A stretch of 64,000 nt of DNA from Bacillus subtilis subsp. subtilis (GCA_021733645.1 JAHREJ010000014.1:28029-92028); one strand, 5' to 3'; counted from the stretch's first letter, positions 46,134-55,597 are shown. Notes: generated from the sequence alone by a model not told the origin. Translations and numbers: made by a program.

Positions 46134-47072
46134 ATGTCCGCTTTGATCTGTGGTTCTCTTGCCTTCGACACCATCATGGTGTTCCCGGACCAGTTCAAGA
46201 ATCACATCCTGCCGGACAAGGTGCACATCCTGAACGTGTCGTTCCTGGTGCCGCGCATGCGTCGTGAATTCGGCGGTTGCGCCGGCAACATCGCCTACAA
46301 CCTGCACCTGCTGGGCGGCGACCCGATCCCGATGGGCACGGTGGGCTCGGACTTCGGCCCCTACCGCGAGTACTTCCAGGGCCTGGGTATCGACCTGGCC
46401 CGGGTCAAGGTGATCGACGAGCTGTTCACCCCGCAGGCGTTCATCACCACCGACCACGACAACAACCAGATCACCGCCTTCCACCCCGGCGCGATGATGC
46501 GGTCCTACGAGAACCACGTGAAGGACGTGCCGGGCGTGACCCTGGGCCTGGTCGGCCCGGACGGGCGCGAGGGCATGATCCAGAACTCGCAGGAGTTCTT
46601 CGAGGCCGGCGTGCCGTTCATCTTCGACCCGGGCCAGGCCATGCCGCTGTTCAACGGCCCGGAGCTGCGCACGTTCATCGAGCAGGCCGACTACGTGGTG
46701 GTCAACGACTACGAGTCCAACCTGCTGCAGGAGCGCACCGGCTGGGACGAAAAGGCGATCGTGAGCCGGGTCAAGGCCTACATCACCACCCGCGGGCCGA
46801 AGGGCGCGGTGATCCACACCCCGGAAAAGACCTATGACATCCCGCCGGCGCACGAGCGCCGCGTGGTTGACCCGACCGGCTGTGGCGATGCGTTCCGCGC
46901 CGGCCTGATCTACGGCATCGAGAAGGGCTACGACTGGCTCACCATCGGCCGCATGGGCAACCTGATGGGCGCGCTGAAGGTGGAACACCCGGGCACCCAG
47001 AACCAGCGCTTCACCTTTGACGAGTTCAACGAGCAGTTCAAGCAGCAATTCGGTTACGCGCTGAACGCGTAA
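46134..47072 (+). CDS. PfkB-family kinase, probable adenosine kinase
   Basis: 312-residue ribokinase-fold enzyme. The N-terminal ICGSLAFDTIM and GGCAGNIAYNLHLLGG form the substrate region. VVDPTGCGDAFRAGLIYGI is the C-terminal PfkB signature with catalytic Asp. This short type is commonly annotated as adenosine or sugar kinase in xanthomonads; the true substrate cannot be read from sequence. Divergent from mreB; a good terminator follows at 47117-47142. Confidence 0.85.
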   Translation: MSALICGSLAFDTIMVFPDQFKNHILPDKVHILNVSFLVPRMRREFGGCAGNIAYNLHLLGGDPIPMGTVGSDFGPYREYFQGLGIDLARVKVIDELFTPQAFITTDHDNNQITAFHPGAMMRSYENHVKDVPGVTLGLVGPDGREGMIQNSQEFFEAGVPFIFDPGQAMPLFNGPELRTFIEQADYVVVNDYESNLLQERTGWDEKAIVSRVKAYITTRGPKGAVIHTPEKTYDIPPAHERRVVDPTGCGDAFRAGLIYGIEKGYDWLTIGRMGNLMGALKVEHPGTQNQRFTFDEFNEQFKQQFGYALNA

Positions 47073-47383
47073 CCAAATTGCCCGCGCATTCCACCTAACC
47101 CCGCGCCTGTCGGCGCGCCCCCTTAACAGAAGGGGGCTTTTTCACCAGGGGGTGGGACGCGATCTGTCGGTCGGACCCCGATCGACCGCTGGCCTTGCTG
47201 GACGGGGCCGGGACACGTGACGCTGGGTCGGGCGGGTGCTGTGCGTTGCGCCGGCTGCGGCAGGCATCTGGCGCTTGTCGCGCCGACTGGCGCCATCGGC
47301 GGTCGATCGGAATCCGACCCTGCCAGGGTCGGGGTCACGGCGACCGGATGCTTCAACGCCCGACCTCGCCCTGTCCGGCCGGC
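47073..47383. other. 311-bp gap between kinase and LTA-synthase-like genes
   Basis: Besides the terminator at 47117-47142 it holds a palindrome CCGACCCTGCCAGGGTCGG (47314-47332) and a GGCCGG/CCGGCC-rich stem overlapping the stop of the minus-strand gene. No credible gene. Confidence 0.5.
47117..47142 (+). terminator. Intrinsic terminator of the PfkB kinase gene
   Basis: GCCCCCTT, AACAG loop, AAGGGGGC, then five T. Confidence 0.88.
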
Positions 47384-49369
47384 TCAGGGCCGGGGCGTCG
47401 GCTTGGCCTTCTCCGGCAACCGGTACAGCTCTTTTTCGTAGGCCAGCGTGCCCCACATGGCATGTGCGTGGGCGCGTCGCGCCAGTTCCGGGCGCAGCGG
47501 CTGTGGCTGCAGCTGGTCGGTGGCCGGGTCGTAACGGAAGCCCTGCGGCGGCTTGTCCGGCTGCAGGATGGCCACGTCATTGCCTTCCATCCACGCCAGG
47601 TTGCGGTCGTACTGCATCAGCGCGCGGCCCGGCTGCAGGCGCTGCAGGTCGGTCAGGTCCTGCCCCACCAGCGGCGTGGGATCGGCGATGCCCAGCAGCG
47701 ACAACAGCGTCGGCGGCAGGTCGATCTGGCTGACGATGCGGGTATCCCGGCGCGCCTCGATGCCGCCGCCGAGGATCAACCCGGGGATATGGAAATTGCC
47801 GATCGGCACCATGTTCTTGCCGAACACCCGCGAATCATGGTCGGCCACCACCAGGAACACGGTGTCCTGCCAGTACGGTGACGCCATCGCCTTGCGGAAG
47901 AACTCGCCCAGCGCGTAATCGGCGTACTTGGCGGCATTGTCGCGGGTCTGCTTGGGCTGCTCGTACAGGTCGATGCGGCCGTCGGGGAACTCGAACGGAT
48001 CGTGATTGCTGGAGGTGAATACCAGCCCGAAGAACGGCGTGCCCTGCGCATTCAACGCGCGGAACTGTTGGTCGGCGCGGCTGAACAGGTCCTCGTCCGA
48101 CGCGCCCCAGGAACCCACGAAGGCCGGCTTCTTGTAGTCCTTGCGGTCCACGATGCGGGTGAAGCCGTTGGCCAGGAAAAACTCGCGCATGTTGTCGAAG
48201 TGACTTTCGCCGCCGTAGTAGAAGCCGGTGTCATAGCCGTGCCGGCCCAGCACATCGGCCAGGGTGAAAAAGCGCTGGCGGGTAGCGGGCAGCTTGACCA
48301 CCGATTCGGCCGGGGTCGGCGGGAACCCGGTCAGTACCGCCTCGATGCCGCGCACCGACCGCGTGCCGGTGGCGTACAGCCGCTCGAACGCCCACCCCTG
48401 TTGACTCAGACGGTCGTAATTGGGCGACAGCGGCCGCCCGCCAAGACTGCCGATGAACTGCGCGCCAAGGCTTTCTTCCAGCACGATCACCAGATTGCGC
48501 GGCTTGCCCTGGTGCTGGGGCGGACGCAGCGCCAGGCTCGGCAATGCATCGGAGACATACGCCGATGCCGGCAGGCCACTGGTAGCGCGCAGTTGGCCAA
48601 CCACCTCGGCCAGCGGCAGGTCGCCGTAAACCCGCGAGGTTTCGCTGCGGGTCGCCAGTTGGCGCGCGGCATAGCCGACGGCGTACAGCGAATTCAGCGG
48701 CAACGCATTGATGGTGGGGTCGGTCGAGAACGCCACCAGCGCCGGATTCAACGGCCGATGCCCCAGGCTGGAACGCACGCCCATCGCCGCCAGCAGCAGC
48801 ACCGCAAACGCCAACGGCAGCCGCCACAGCCAGCCCGCCTCGATCACGGGCGCGGGGGTGCTGCCTGCCCAGCGACGCGACGCGCGCAGCAGCGCCCAGA
48901 ACAGCACGATCACCGCCGTCACTTCGATCACCACGGCCAACAGATGACCCCGCAGCAGCGTCATCCCGACTTCCTGGGGATAGATCAGGTATTCCAGGAA
49001 CAGGCGGTTCGGGCGCAGGCCGTATTCGGCCATGAAACTCGGCGTGGCCAGTTCCATGAACACCAGCAGCACGCTGGCCATGATCAGCCACCACCGCAAC
49101 AGGTGCCGCCAGGCACGGCCCAGGCGCCCCTCCACCGGCAGCAGCAGCGCCAGCACCGCGGGGATGCCGTACAGCAGGCACAGGGTCGCCACATCCACCC
49201 GCAGCCCCTGCAGGAACACCGTGGTCCAGCCGTCGGCCGCGCTGACCCGCGCGGCATGCCACAGCGCCAGCCCCAACCGCGACAACGACAGGGCGACCAA
49301 GCCAAACAGGAAGAAGGCGGCAATCGGACACAGACGCCGGTACAGCGACACCATCACAGCTCGGAGCAT
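47384..49369 (-). CDS. LTA-synthase-family sulfatase-fold membrane transferase
   Basis: 661 residues. Five N-terminal membrane helices (~10-210), then a periplasmic alkaline-phosphatase/sulfatase-fold domain. NLVIVLEESLGAQFIGSLGG starts the domain with the metal-binding Glu. The nucleophilic Thr is in YATGTRSVRGIEAVLTGFPP, YYGGESHFDNMREFF and VVADHDSRVFGKN supply further ligands. In Gram-negatives this family includes phosphoglycerol transferases acting on periplasmic glucans; acceptor here is unknown. Start ATG 49369; a second ATG at 49354 (MVSLYRR) is possible. Confidence 0.85.
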   Translation of the reverse strand: MLRAVMVSLYRRLCPIAAFFLFGLVALSLSRLGLALWHAARVSAADGWTTVFLQGLRVDVATLCLLYGIPAVLALLLPVEGRLGRAWRHLLRWWLIMASVLLVFMELATPSFMAEYGLRPNRLFLEYLIYPQEVGMTLLRGHLLAVVIEVTAVIVLFWALLRASRRWAGSTPAPVIEAGWLWRLPLAFAVLLLAAMGVRSSLGHRPLNPALVAFSTDPTINALPLNSLYAVGYAARQLATRSETSRVYGDLPLAEVVGQLRATSGLPASAYVSDALPSLALRPPQHQGKPRNLVIVLEESLGAQFIGSLGGRPLSPNYDRLSQQGWAFERLYATGTRSVRGIEAVLTGFPPTPAESVVKLPATRQRFFTLADVLGRHGYDTGFYYGGESHFDNMREFFLANGFTRIVDRKDYKKPAFVGSWGASDEDLFSRADQQFRALNAQGTPFFGLVFTSSNHDPFEFPDGRIDLYEQPKQTRDNAAKYADYALGEFFRKAMASPYWQDTVFLVVADHDSRVFGKNMVPIGNFHIPGLILGGGIEARRDTRIVSQIDLPPTLLSLLGIADPTPLVGQDLTDLQRLQPGRALMQYDRNLAWMEGNDVAILQPDKPPQGFRYDPATDQLQPQPLRPELARRAHAHAMWGTLAYEKELYRLPEKAKPTPRP

Positions 49370-49730
49370 GAAAGGAATCCAGAAAAGGAACAACGGACAC
49401 CCACCCCCATCCCTGGCAGCGGGCCATACCCAACAACATGTCACCCGGCAGCGCCGCCGGTGCAGCGAACCCCTTCGCCAGCACCGTTCAACGCTCACCG
49501 CCACCTGGATCAGATCGCGACCGTCACCGGCTGCGGTTCCCCACCCGCACCCTGCCGGGCGCCCCACCGGGGATCCCGATAGCGCCCAGACGGCCGGCCC
49601 GGAACAATACACTGCGATGACCACCGGCTTCGACCCGGACCTGGATCGCGGGGTTCCCGGCCTGGCACGCCCGGTTGCCCATCCCCCGTGGCGCGGGGGA
49701 TCGGCCCGGTGCCTGCCCAACGGCGTTGCG
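49370..49730. other. 361-bp gap upstream of the LTA-synthase-like gene
   Basis: Contains a hairpin ATCCCCCG/CGGGGGAT at 49681-49701 that may end the HAD gene, and should contain the promoter of the downstream membrane transferase. Open frames through it are continuations of shadow frames. Confidence 0.5.
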
Positions 49731-50354
49731 CTAGCGCTGCCAGTGCGCCAGCACCGCTGCGCAATCGGCCAGGTGCCAACAGGCCATGCCCGGCCACGGG
49801 TTGTCCGGGGCATTGACCAGCAGCGTGCGGGTGCCGGCGGCACGGCCGCATTCCAGGTCGAAGCGGTAATCGCCCACCATCACCACCTGTGCCGGGTCCA
49901 CCTGCCAGCGCTGCACGAAGTGCTGCAGCCCGGCCGGGGACGGCTTGGGCTCGGCTTCGTCGCGGCCGATGATGTCGTCTTCGGCAAACACATCGCCCAG
50001 CCCGATGGCCTGCAGGGTGACCTGAGCCAGGCTGCGCACGTTGCGGGTCAGGATGCCCAGCTGGCACCCGGCGCCGTGCAGCGCGCGCACCAGTGCCACC
50101 GCGCCGGTGGCCGCCTGCGACGTCGTGGCCAGCGCGCGCTCATGGGCCAGCAGCCAGGCGTGTTTGGCGGCGGCCTGGTCGGCGGGCAGCGCGGCCAGGT
50201 GGGTGAGGATGTCGTCCTGCACCGGGATCGCCAGCTCGCGCTTGATCCGCTCGAAATCGTGCACGGCCACGGTCAGGGTGCCGTCCATGTCGAAAACCCA
50301 GTGGCGGATCGCCGGCAACGGCACGGCCGCCACCGGGTGGCCGGCCCTCGTCAT
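49731..50354 (-). CDS. HAD-superfamily hydrolase, phosphatase-like
   Basis: 207 residues. HAD motif I is HWVFDMDGTLTVAVHDFERI (nucleophile and acid/base Asp), motif II GILTRNVRSLA, motif III/IV KPSPAGLQ and MVGDYRFDLECGRAAGTRT. Resembles phosphoglycolate phosphatase-like IA enzymes. Substrate unknown. Starts at the ATG overlapping the lipoprotein stop (4 bases), so the two are translated together. Confidence 0.88.
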   Translation of the reverse strand: MTRAGHPVAAVPLPAIRHWVFDMDGTLTVAVHDFERIKRELAIPVQDDILTHLAALPADQAAAKHAWLLAHERALATTSQAATGAVALVRALHGAGCQLGILTRNVRSLAQVTLQAIGLGDVFAEDDIIGRDEAEPKPSPAGLQHFVQRWQVDPAQVVMVGDYRFDLECGRAAGTRTLLVNAPDNPWPGMACWHLADCAAVLAHWQR

Positions 50355-51082
50355 TGCCACCACGAGGGCATGCGGTGGGTGTCCACGCCGCCGGTTTCGA
50401 ACACCGCCGTGCGGGTGCCGCCGGCCTTCACCGGGAACTCGATGCTGATCACCCTGGCCTTGCGCGCCAGGGTCCACAGCGCCTTCTGGTCGGTGATGAA
50501 CAGGGCAATCGCCTCATCGGTCTTGGGCCGCCAGGCGGCCATCGCGATCGGCTTGCCGCCGTCCACGCTGACCTGCACCTTGCACTGCGGGCAGCGGAAA
50601 TCGCCGGCCTGCAGCACCAGGTAGGCATGCCGCTTCCACTCGGGGTGGTCGCGGAATACCAGCTGCACCGGCTTGGCGCCGCTGCCATCCACGTCCACGC
50701 GTTCCTTGCTGTAGATCTGCGCCGAAACCTGGGTGCCCTTGCTGCCCACGGGAATCTGGTTGTACTGCCACAACCCCTGCATGCGGCGCAGGTCGCGCGC
50801 GGCATCGCCCTTGGCCTGCACCTCGGCAAACCCGGGCTCGATGCGCGCGGCCACGTCGGTGTCCTTGTACTGGTCCAGCAGCGCGCCGCCGTGGATGCGC
50901 GCGCGCTCCCAATCCTGCGCGGCCACGGCCATGTCGTACTGCTTGGCCACGCCTTCGGCCTTTTCTTCCTGCTGCGCCTTGGCGGCGGCAGCGGCCGCTT
51001 CCTGCGCCTTGCGGGCTTCCTCGGGGTTGCTGCAGGCCACCAGCGCAAAAGCACAGGCGACGGCCAGGATCAGTGGTTTCAT
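50351..51082 (-). CDS. Lipoprotein of unknown function with CPQC motif
   Basis: 243 residues, lipobox LVAC (Cys17). Residues ~20-60 are Ala/Glu/Lys-rich and probably helical (EEARKAQEAAAAAAKAQQEE). The mature domain has GLWQYNQIPVGSKGTQVSAQ and a Cys pair in FRCPQCKVQVSVDGG. I do not recognise the family. Its coupling to the HAD phosphatase does not explain it. A GGAG sits before the ATG. Confidence 0.75.
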   Translation of the reverse strand: MKPLILAVACAFALVACSNPEEARKAQEAAAAAAKAQQEEKAEGVAKQYDMAVAAQDWERARIHGGALLDQYKDTDVAARIEPGFAEVQAKGDAARDLRRMQGLWQYNQIPVGSKGTQVSAQIYSKERVDVDGSGAKPVQLVFRDHPEWKRHAYLVLQAGDFRCPQCKVQVSVDGGKPIAMAAWRPKTDEAIALFITDQKALWTLARKARVISIEFPVKAGGTRTAVFETGGVDTHRMPSWWQ

Positions 51083-51251
51083 TGCGAGCTCCGTGAATGG
51101 AAAAGACGCCCGTGCGTCATCGGCCTACTGTAACGGGGTAGCCGGCAGGGTCGCATCCCCCTCGACCGCCCTCGGCGGCGGCGTGCGATGGCGGCATGGC
51201 CCTGGGCCGGGCAAGCGCCACGGTGGTTGATCTCCCCGCCGCACGCACAAA

Positions 51252-51277
51252 AAAACGGCGGGTTTCCCCGCCGTTTT
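51252..51277 (-). terminator. Intrinsic terminator of the M1 peptidase gene
   Basis: AAAACGGCGGG/CCCGCCGTTTT stem with a 4-base loop. On the minus strand a run of seven T follows; it lies ~22 bases past the stop at 51299. Confidence 0.88.
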
Positions 51278-51298
51278 CGTGCAACGCATGCGTGGCGA

Positions 51299-53230
51299 TT
51301 ACTTGCCGGCGCTTGCCTTGTCCAGCATGTCCTGCACCGAGGCGGTGGTGATCGGGTGGTAGCCCGGCTTGGCCTTCTCGAAGGCAGCCTTGGCAAACGC
51401 CAGCCCCTCGGGGGTCTTCACCAGCTCGGCGTAGATCGGCAGGATCAACTTGCGACGACCGACGCGCTCGATGAACGCTGCGGCCGGTTCGTTGGCATCG
51501 GTGTAGCCGCTGCGGATCGCCAGCGGGTACCAGCGCATCGCGATTTCGCCATTGGCGGTGCCGGTGAAGTGGTAGGCCTTGTCCAGCGCCGCCAGCTTGT
51601 CCAGCGGCAGGGTCTTGCCCAGACCGTCGATGAAGTGCACCCACTCCTGGGTGACCCACTCGCTGGTGATCTGCGCGTTGGGCAAGGTGTTGCTGCCCTG
51701 CCAGGCGATGCGCGCGGTATCGACGATGGAGAAGTTGCGCGAACGGGCCTTGGTGGCGAACGCCGGAATGCCCGGCTCGTCCAGCCACGCCTTGAGCTCG
51801 GCGTCGGTGACCGCACCAGGCTTCTTGGGCAGCAGGTTCTTCTTCAGGTACACCACGAACTGGTCGGTGTTGGCGCTCTGGAACGCATGGTCGTCGAACC
51901 AGCCACGCAGGAACGGGTCGAAGGTCTCGCGGCCGAAGCGCTGCTCCAGGAACTGCAGGAACCACGCGCCCTTGACGTAGGCCACCTGGCTCAACGCATC
52001 GTCCGGATCACGCTCGGTCAACGGCGGCAGTGCCAGCGCCTGGTCGGCCGGGCTCATGTCCTTCACTTCAGCGAGCAGATCGTTCTGGTCGATCTCACGC
52101 TCCATCTCGGCCATCTCCTGGCCGTACAGCGCCTCGGTGATGCGGCCCTGCACGTAGGTGGTGAAGCCTTCGTTGAGCCAGATGTCCTTCCAGCTGGCGT
52201 TGGTCACCAGGTTGCCCGACCAGCTGTGCGCCAGTTCATGGGCCACCAGCGACACCAGCGACTTGTCGCCCACGATCACGGTCGGGGTGGCGAAGGTCAG
52301 GCGCGGGTTTTCCATGCCGCCGAACGGGAACGACGGCGGCAGCACCAGCATGTCGTAGCGGCCCCAGCGATAGGGGCCGTACAGCTTCTCGGCGGCACCG
52401 ATCATCTTCTCGGTGTCTTCGAATTCCTTGGTGGCCTTGCCCACCATGGTCGGCTCGGCCCACACGCCGGAACGGCCGGAGATCGGCTCGAAGACCAGGT
52501 CGCCGGCAGCGATGGCCAGCAGGTAGGACGGAATCGGCTGCGGCATCTTGAAGGTGTAATCACCATCACGCGCGGCCTTGGGATCGTTGTCGGCGCTCAT
52601 CAGCACCATCACGTCCGGGCGCGACACCACATGCGCGCTGTAGGTGAAGCGCACGCTCGGGGTGTCCTGCAACGGCACCCACGAACGGGCGTGGATGGCC
52701 TGGGACTGGCTGAACATGAAGGGCAGCTTCTTGCCCTCGGTCATCGACGGCGCCAGCCACTGCAGGCCCGAGGCGGTCGGGGCGGTGTGGTAGGTGATCT
52801 GCACCTTGCCCGGCTGCGAAGGTGCTTCGATGCTCAGCTTGCTGCCAAACACCTTGTCGACCGGGGCCAGCACGAAGGGCAACGGCGATGCCTTGCCGTC
52901 GGCATCGATCGCCTCGACCTTCTCCACGCTCAGTTCGCGGGTGTCCAGCACCAGCTGCTTGGCCGCCTTGTCCTTCCACTCCAGCGTGTAGGTGGCGGTG
53001 CCACCAATCTGCTTGGCGTCGAAGTCCAGCTTCAGGTCCAGCGCCAGGTCCTTGATGACCACCTTGTCCGGCTCGGCATAGGAGCTTTCATCATGGCTGC
53101 GGCTGTCAGCTTTCATGGCAGTGCTCGCCGGGGCGGTGGGCGTGGGCGCGGCAGCCGGGGCTGCGGGTTCTTTGGAGCAGCCGGCAGCAAGCGCAACGGC
53201 CAGGGGGATCAGCAGGAACGGAGATCGCAT
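51299..53230 (-). CDS. M1-family zinc aminopeptidase lipoprotein
   Basis: 643 residues, lipobox ALAAGC (Cys18), then a Pro/Ala stretch. The leukotriene-A4-hydrolase-like arrangement is clear: substrate-binding FGGMENPRL, zinc site His331-Glu332-x-x-His335 in HELAHSWSGN, Glu354 18 residues on in WLNEGFTTYVQ, and a helical C-terminal domain. It likely trims peptides at the periplasmic face of the envelope. Own terminator; 81 bp after the diguanylate cyclase gene. Confidence 0.93.
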   Translation of the reverse strand: MRSPFLLIPLAVALAAGCSKEPAAPAAAPTPTAPASTAMKADSRSHDESSYAEPDKVVIKDLALDLKLDFDAKQIGGTATYTLEWKDKAAKQLVLDTRELSVEKVEAIDADGKASPLPFVLAPVDKVFGSKLSIEAPSQPGKVQITYHTAPTASGLQWLAPSMTEGKKLPFMFSQSQAIHARSWVPLQDTPSVRFTYSAHVVSRPDVMVLMSADNDPKAARDGDYTFKMPQPIPSYLLAIAAGDLVFEPISGRSGVWAEPTMVGKATKEFEDTEKMIGAAEKLYGPYRWGRYDMLVLPPSFPFGGMENPRLTFATPTVIVGDKSLVSLVAHELAHSWSGNLVTNASWKDIWLNEGFTTYVQGRITEALYGQEMAEMEREIDQNDLLAEVKDMSPADQALALPPLTERDPDDALSQVAYVKGAWFLQFLEQRFGRETFDPFLRGWFDDHAFQSANTDQFVVYLKKNLLPKKPGAVTDAELKAWLDEPGIPAFATKARSRNFSIVDTARIAWQGSNTLPNAQITSEWVTQEWVHFIDGLGKTLPLDKLAALDKAYHFTGTANGEIAMRWYPLAIRSGYTDANEPAAAFIERVGRRKLILPIYAELVKTPEGLAFAKAAFEKAKPGYHPITTASVQDMLDKASAGK

Positions 53231-53311
53231 GAACGGGACCGATCAGGGTGAAACGACCAGTTTACCCCCTGTCTGCCCTGCCCCGCAGCGATGCGGCCGC
53301 GGACCGCGCAT

Positions 53312-54178
53312 TCAGTCGGTTTCGCACAGCAAACGCGCACCGCCGGCAACTTTGGCCCGATACATCGCCGCGTCCGCACGCCGGTACACCTCGCGCAGGT
53401 CTTCGCCAGGTCGATAGGCCGCTCCACCGGCGCTGGCCTTGAGGGGAATCTCCTCCTCGCCCCCCGCCGTGGCCATCGCCACCAGCCAGCGGCGCAGCCG
53501 CGCGCAGGCCTCCTGGTGGCTGGCGTGCACGCCCAGCACGAACTCATCGCCGCCCCAGCGCCCGATCCAGTCGCCCGGTTGCAGCCACTGCCGCGCCGAT
53601 TCCACCAGCCGCACCAGCACCTGGTCGCCCACCAGGTGGCCGTGGGCGTCGTTGATCGGCTTGAGGTTGTCCAGATCCACCACGAACAGGCTCAAGGGCT
53701 GCCGCCGCGACTGCGCCAGCCGCGCCGAATCAGCCAGCGCCTGCTCGCAGCCGCGCCGGTTCAGGGCCTGGGTGAGCGGGTCAAGCAACACGCTGCGGCG
53801 CAGGTCGCGCAGGCCGGCATCAACGCCGTGCAGGTTGCGGTTGATGCTGCGCAGCAGCCGGCCGATCTCGTCATGGCCCAGGTCGGGCAGGTGCGGCAGG
53901 CGCTGTTCGTCGTAGTAGGCCTCCAGCGCGTCGGCGGCCTGGCGCAGCGGGGCCATCAGCCGGTACAGGGCCATCATCGCCATTGCCGTGCCAATCAGGG
54001 TGGCGCCCAGCACCACTCCCACCACCGTCCACATCGTGTCGCGCTGGTAGTGGCCGGTGAAGGCCATCCACAACAACAGCACCAGCAGCGGCACATGCAC
54101 GCCGATGAACACCACCGTCATCAGCTTGGCGCTGAACGAGCGGGGAAACACGCGGGCCAGGCCGCGGTAAAGACGCAT
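53312..54178 (-). CDS. Membrane diguanylate cyclase (GGDEF)
   Basis: 288 residues. Two helices (~18-40 and ~50-72), a HAMP-like linker (YRLMAPLRQAADALEAYY), then a GGDEF domain with LDPLTQALNRRGCEQAL, VVDLDNLKPINDAHGHLVGD and the intact signature RWGGDEFVLG. The position of the product-inhibition site (RxxD) reads Gln-Pro-Gly-Asp, so the enzyme may escape c-di-GMP feedback. Little periplasmic sensor remains between the helices. Confidence 0.9.
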   Translation of the reverse strand: MRLYRGLARVFPRSFSAKLMTVVFIGVHVPLLVLLLWMAFTGHYQRDTMWTVVGVVLGATLIGTAMAMMALYRLMAPLRQAADALEAYYDEQRLPHLPDLGHDEIGRLLRSINRNLHGVDAGLRDLRRSVLLDPLTQALNRRGCEQALADSARLAQSRRQPLSLFVVDLDNLKPINDAHGHLVGDQVLVRLVESARQWLQPGDWIGRWGGDEFVLGVHASHQEACARLRRWLVAMATAGGEEEIPLKASAGGAAYRPGEDLREVYRRADAAMYRAKVAGGARLLCETD

Positions 54179-54247
54179 GGCAGGCCCTCTCTGACAACCT
54201 GCCTGGCAGTGTGGACCGGCGCCCTCAACGGGAACCGGACCGGTGTC

Positions 54248-55009
54248 TCAAACCTTGTAGCCGGAGTGGATCGACACGATGCCGCCGGTCAGGTTCTTGT
54301 AGTGGCAACGCGCGAAACCGGCCTCGCCCATCATGGTCTTGAGCTGTTCCTGCGGCGGGTGCTTGCGGATGCTCTCGGCCAGGTACTGGTAGCTGTCGCC
54401 GTCACGGGCGAACAGCTGGCCCAGCTTGGGCAGGATCTTGAACGAGTGGAAGTCGTAGATCGGCTTGAACCAGTCGGCGGTGACCTCGGAAAACTCCAGC
54501 ACGCGTGCCTGGCCGCCCACCTTGAGCACGCGGTACATCTCGCGCAGGCCGGCGTCCTTGTCGGTGACGTTGCGCAGGCCAAAGGCAATGGTGACCAGGT
54601 CGAAGCTGGCATCCGGGAACGGCAGCGCCTCGGCGTTGCACTGCACATACTCCAGGCCCTTCACCAGGCCCCGGTTCATCAGCCGGTCGCGGCCGACCGA
54701 GAGCATGCCGGCGTTGATGTCGCCCAGCACCACCTCGCCGTCCTCACCCACCCGCTCCTTGATCAACGCGGCGATGTCGCCGGTGCCGCCGGCCAGGTCG
54801 AGCACGCGATCGCCCGGCTTCACCTGCGCGGTGGCCACGTAGTAGCGCTTCCAGGCCCGGTGGATGCCCAGGCTCATCAGGTCGTTCATCAGGTCGTAGC
54901 TGCGCGCGACCGAGGTGAACACTTCGCCCACCAGCTTCTGCTTGTCCTTGGCAGCGACATCGCGGAAGCCGAAATGGGTGGTGCCATTCTTGTAGGGGGA
55001 TTCGCTCAT
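54248..55009 (-). CDS. ubiE: Ubiquinone/menaquinone C-methyltransferase UbiE
   Basis: 253-residue SAM-dependent enzyme of ubiquinone synthesis. HFGFRDVAAKDKQKLVGEVF at the N-terminus, SAM loop VLDLAGGTGDIAAL, the family signature DVITIAFGLRNVTD-like (DLVTIAFGLRNVTD) and FSKPIYDFHSF-like (FKPIYDFHSFKILPKLG) are present. The start MSESPYKNG is used; an open frame reading upstream crosses the deaminase gene on the other strand. Confidence 0.95.
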   Translation of the reverse strand: MSESPYKNGTTHFGFRDVAAKDKQKLVGEVFTSVARSYDLMNDLMSLGIHRAWKRYYVATAQVKPGDRVLDLAGGTGDIAALIKERVGEDGEVVLGDINAGMLSVGRDRLMNRGLVKGLEYVQCNAEALPFPDASFDLVTIAFGLRNVTDKDAGLREMYRVLKVGGQARVLEFSEVTADWFKPIYDFHSFKILPKLGQLFARDGDSYQYLAESIRKHPPQEQLKTMMGEAGFARCHYKNLTGGIVSIHSGYKV

Positions 55010-55144
55010 GGGGCGATTATCGCACCGCTGGCGCCGCTGCGGCAGGCCAGGCTTGCGACCGGGCGCCGCAGCCCCGCCCCCTTGACGGGTGCCGAGGCGC
55101 CGGGCGGCCCTTATCATGGTGGTCCAGACGTTTACGGATTGCCC

Positions 55145-55597
55145 ATGATCACCACCCCCGACTACGCCGCCCTGCTTGAAACCGCCATCGCCGAAGCCCG
55201 CCAGGGCCTGGCCGAGGGCGGCATTCCGATCGGCGCGGCGCTGTACCACAACGACGGCCGCCTGCTGGGCTGCGGCCACAACCGCCGCGTGCAGGAAGGC
55301 GACCCGTCGGTGCATGGTGAAACCGATGCGTTCCGCAAGGCCGGCCGCCAGCGCCGCTACCAGGACACCATCATGGTCACCACCCTGGCCCCGTGCTGGT
55401 ACTGCAGCGGGCTGGTGCGCCAGTTCAACATCGGCACCGTGGTGGTGGGCGAGTCGGTGACCTTCCAGGGCGGCATCGACTGGCTGCGCGAGAACGGCGT
55501 AACGGTGATCGACATGCAGAGCCAGGCCTGCATCGACCTGCTGGGTGGCTTCATCTCGGCCCATCCCGAGGTCTGGAACGAAGATATCGGCGTGTAA
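55145..55597 (+). CDS. Cytosine deaminase-like nucleoside/base deaminase (yeast Fcy1 type)
   Basis: 150-residue zinc hydrolase. His57 and catalytic Glu59 in HGETDAFRKAGR, Cys84 and Cys87 in LAPCWYCSGLV. The C-terminus ISAHPEVWNEDIGV and the VVVGESVTFQGGIDWLRENG stretch resemble yeast cytosine deaminase (whose chain ends in DWFEDIGE) more than bacterial TadA or Cdd. Predicted to deaminate cytosine or a related base. Divergent from ubiE; a hairpin GCCACCC/GGGTGGC begins at the stop. Confidence 0.85.
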   Translation: MITTPDYAALLETAIAEARQGLAEGGIPIGAALYHNDGRLLGCGHNRRVQEGDPSVHGETDAFRKAGRQRRYQDTIMVTTLAPCWYCSGLVRQFNIGTVVVGESVTFQGGIDWLRENGVTVIDMQSQACIDLLGGFISAHPEVWNEDIGV

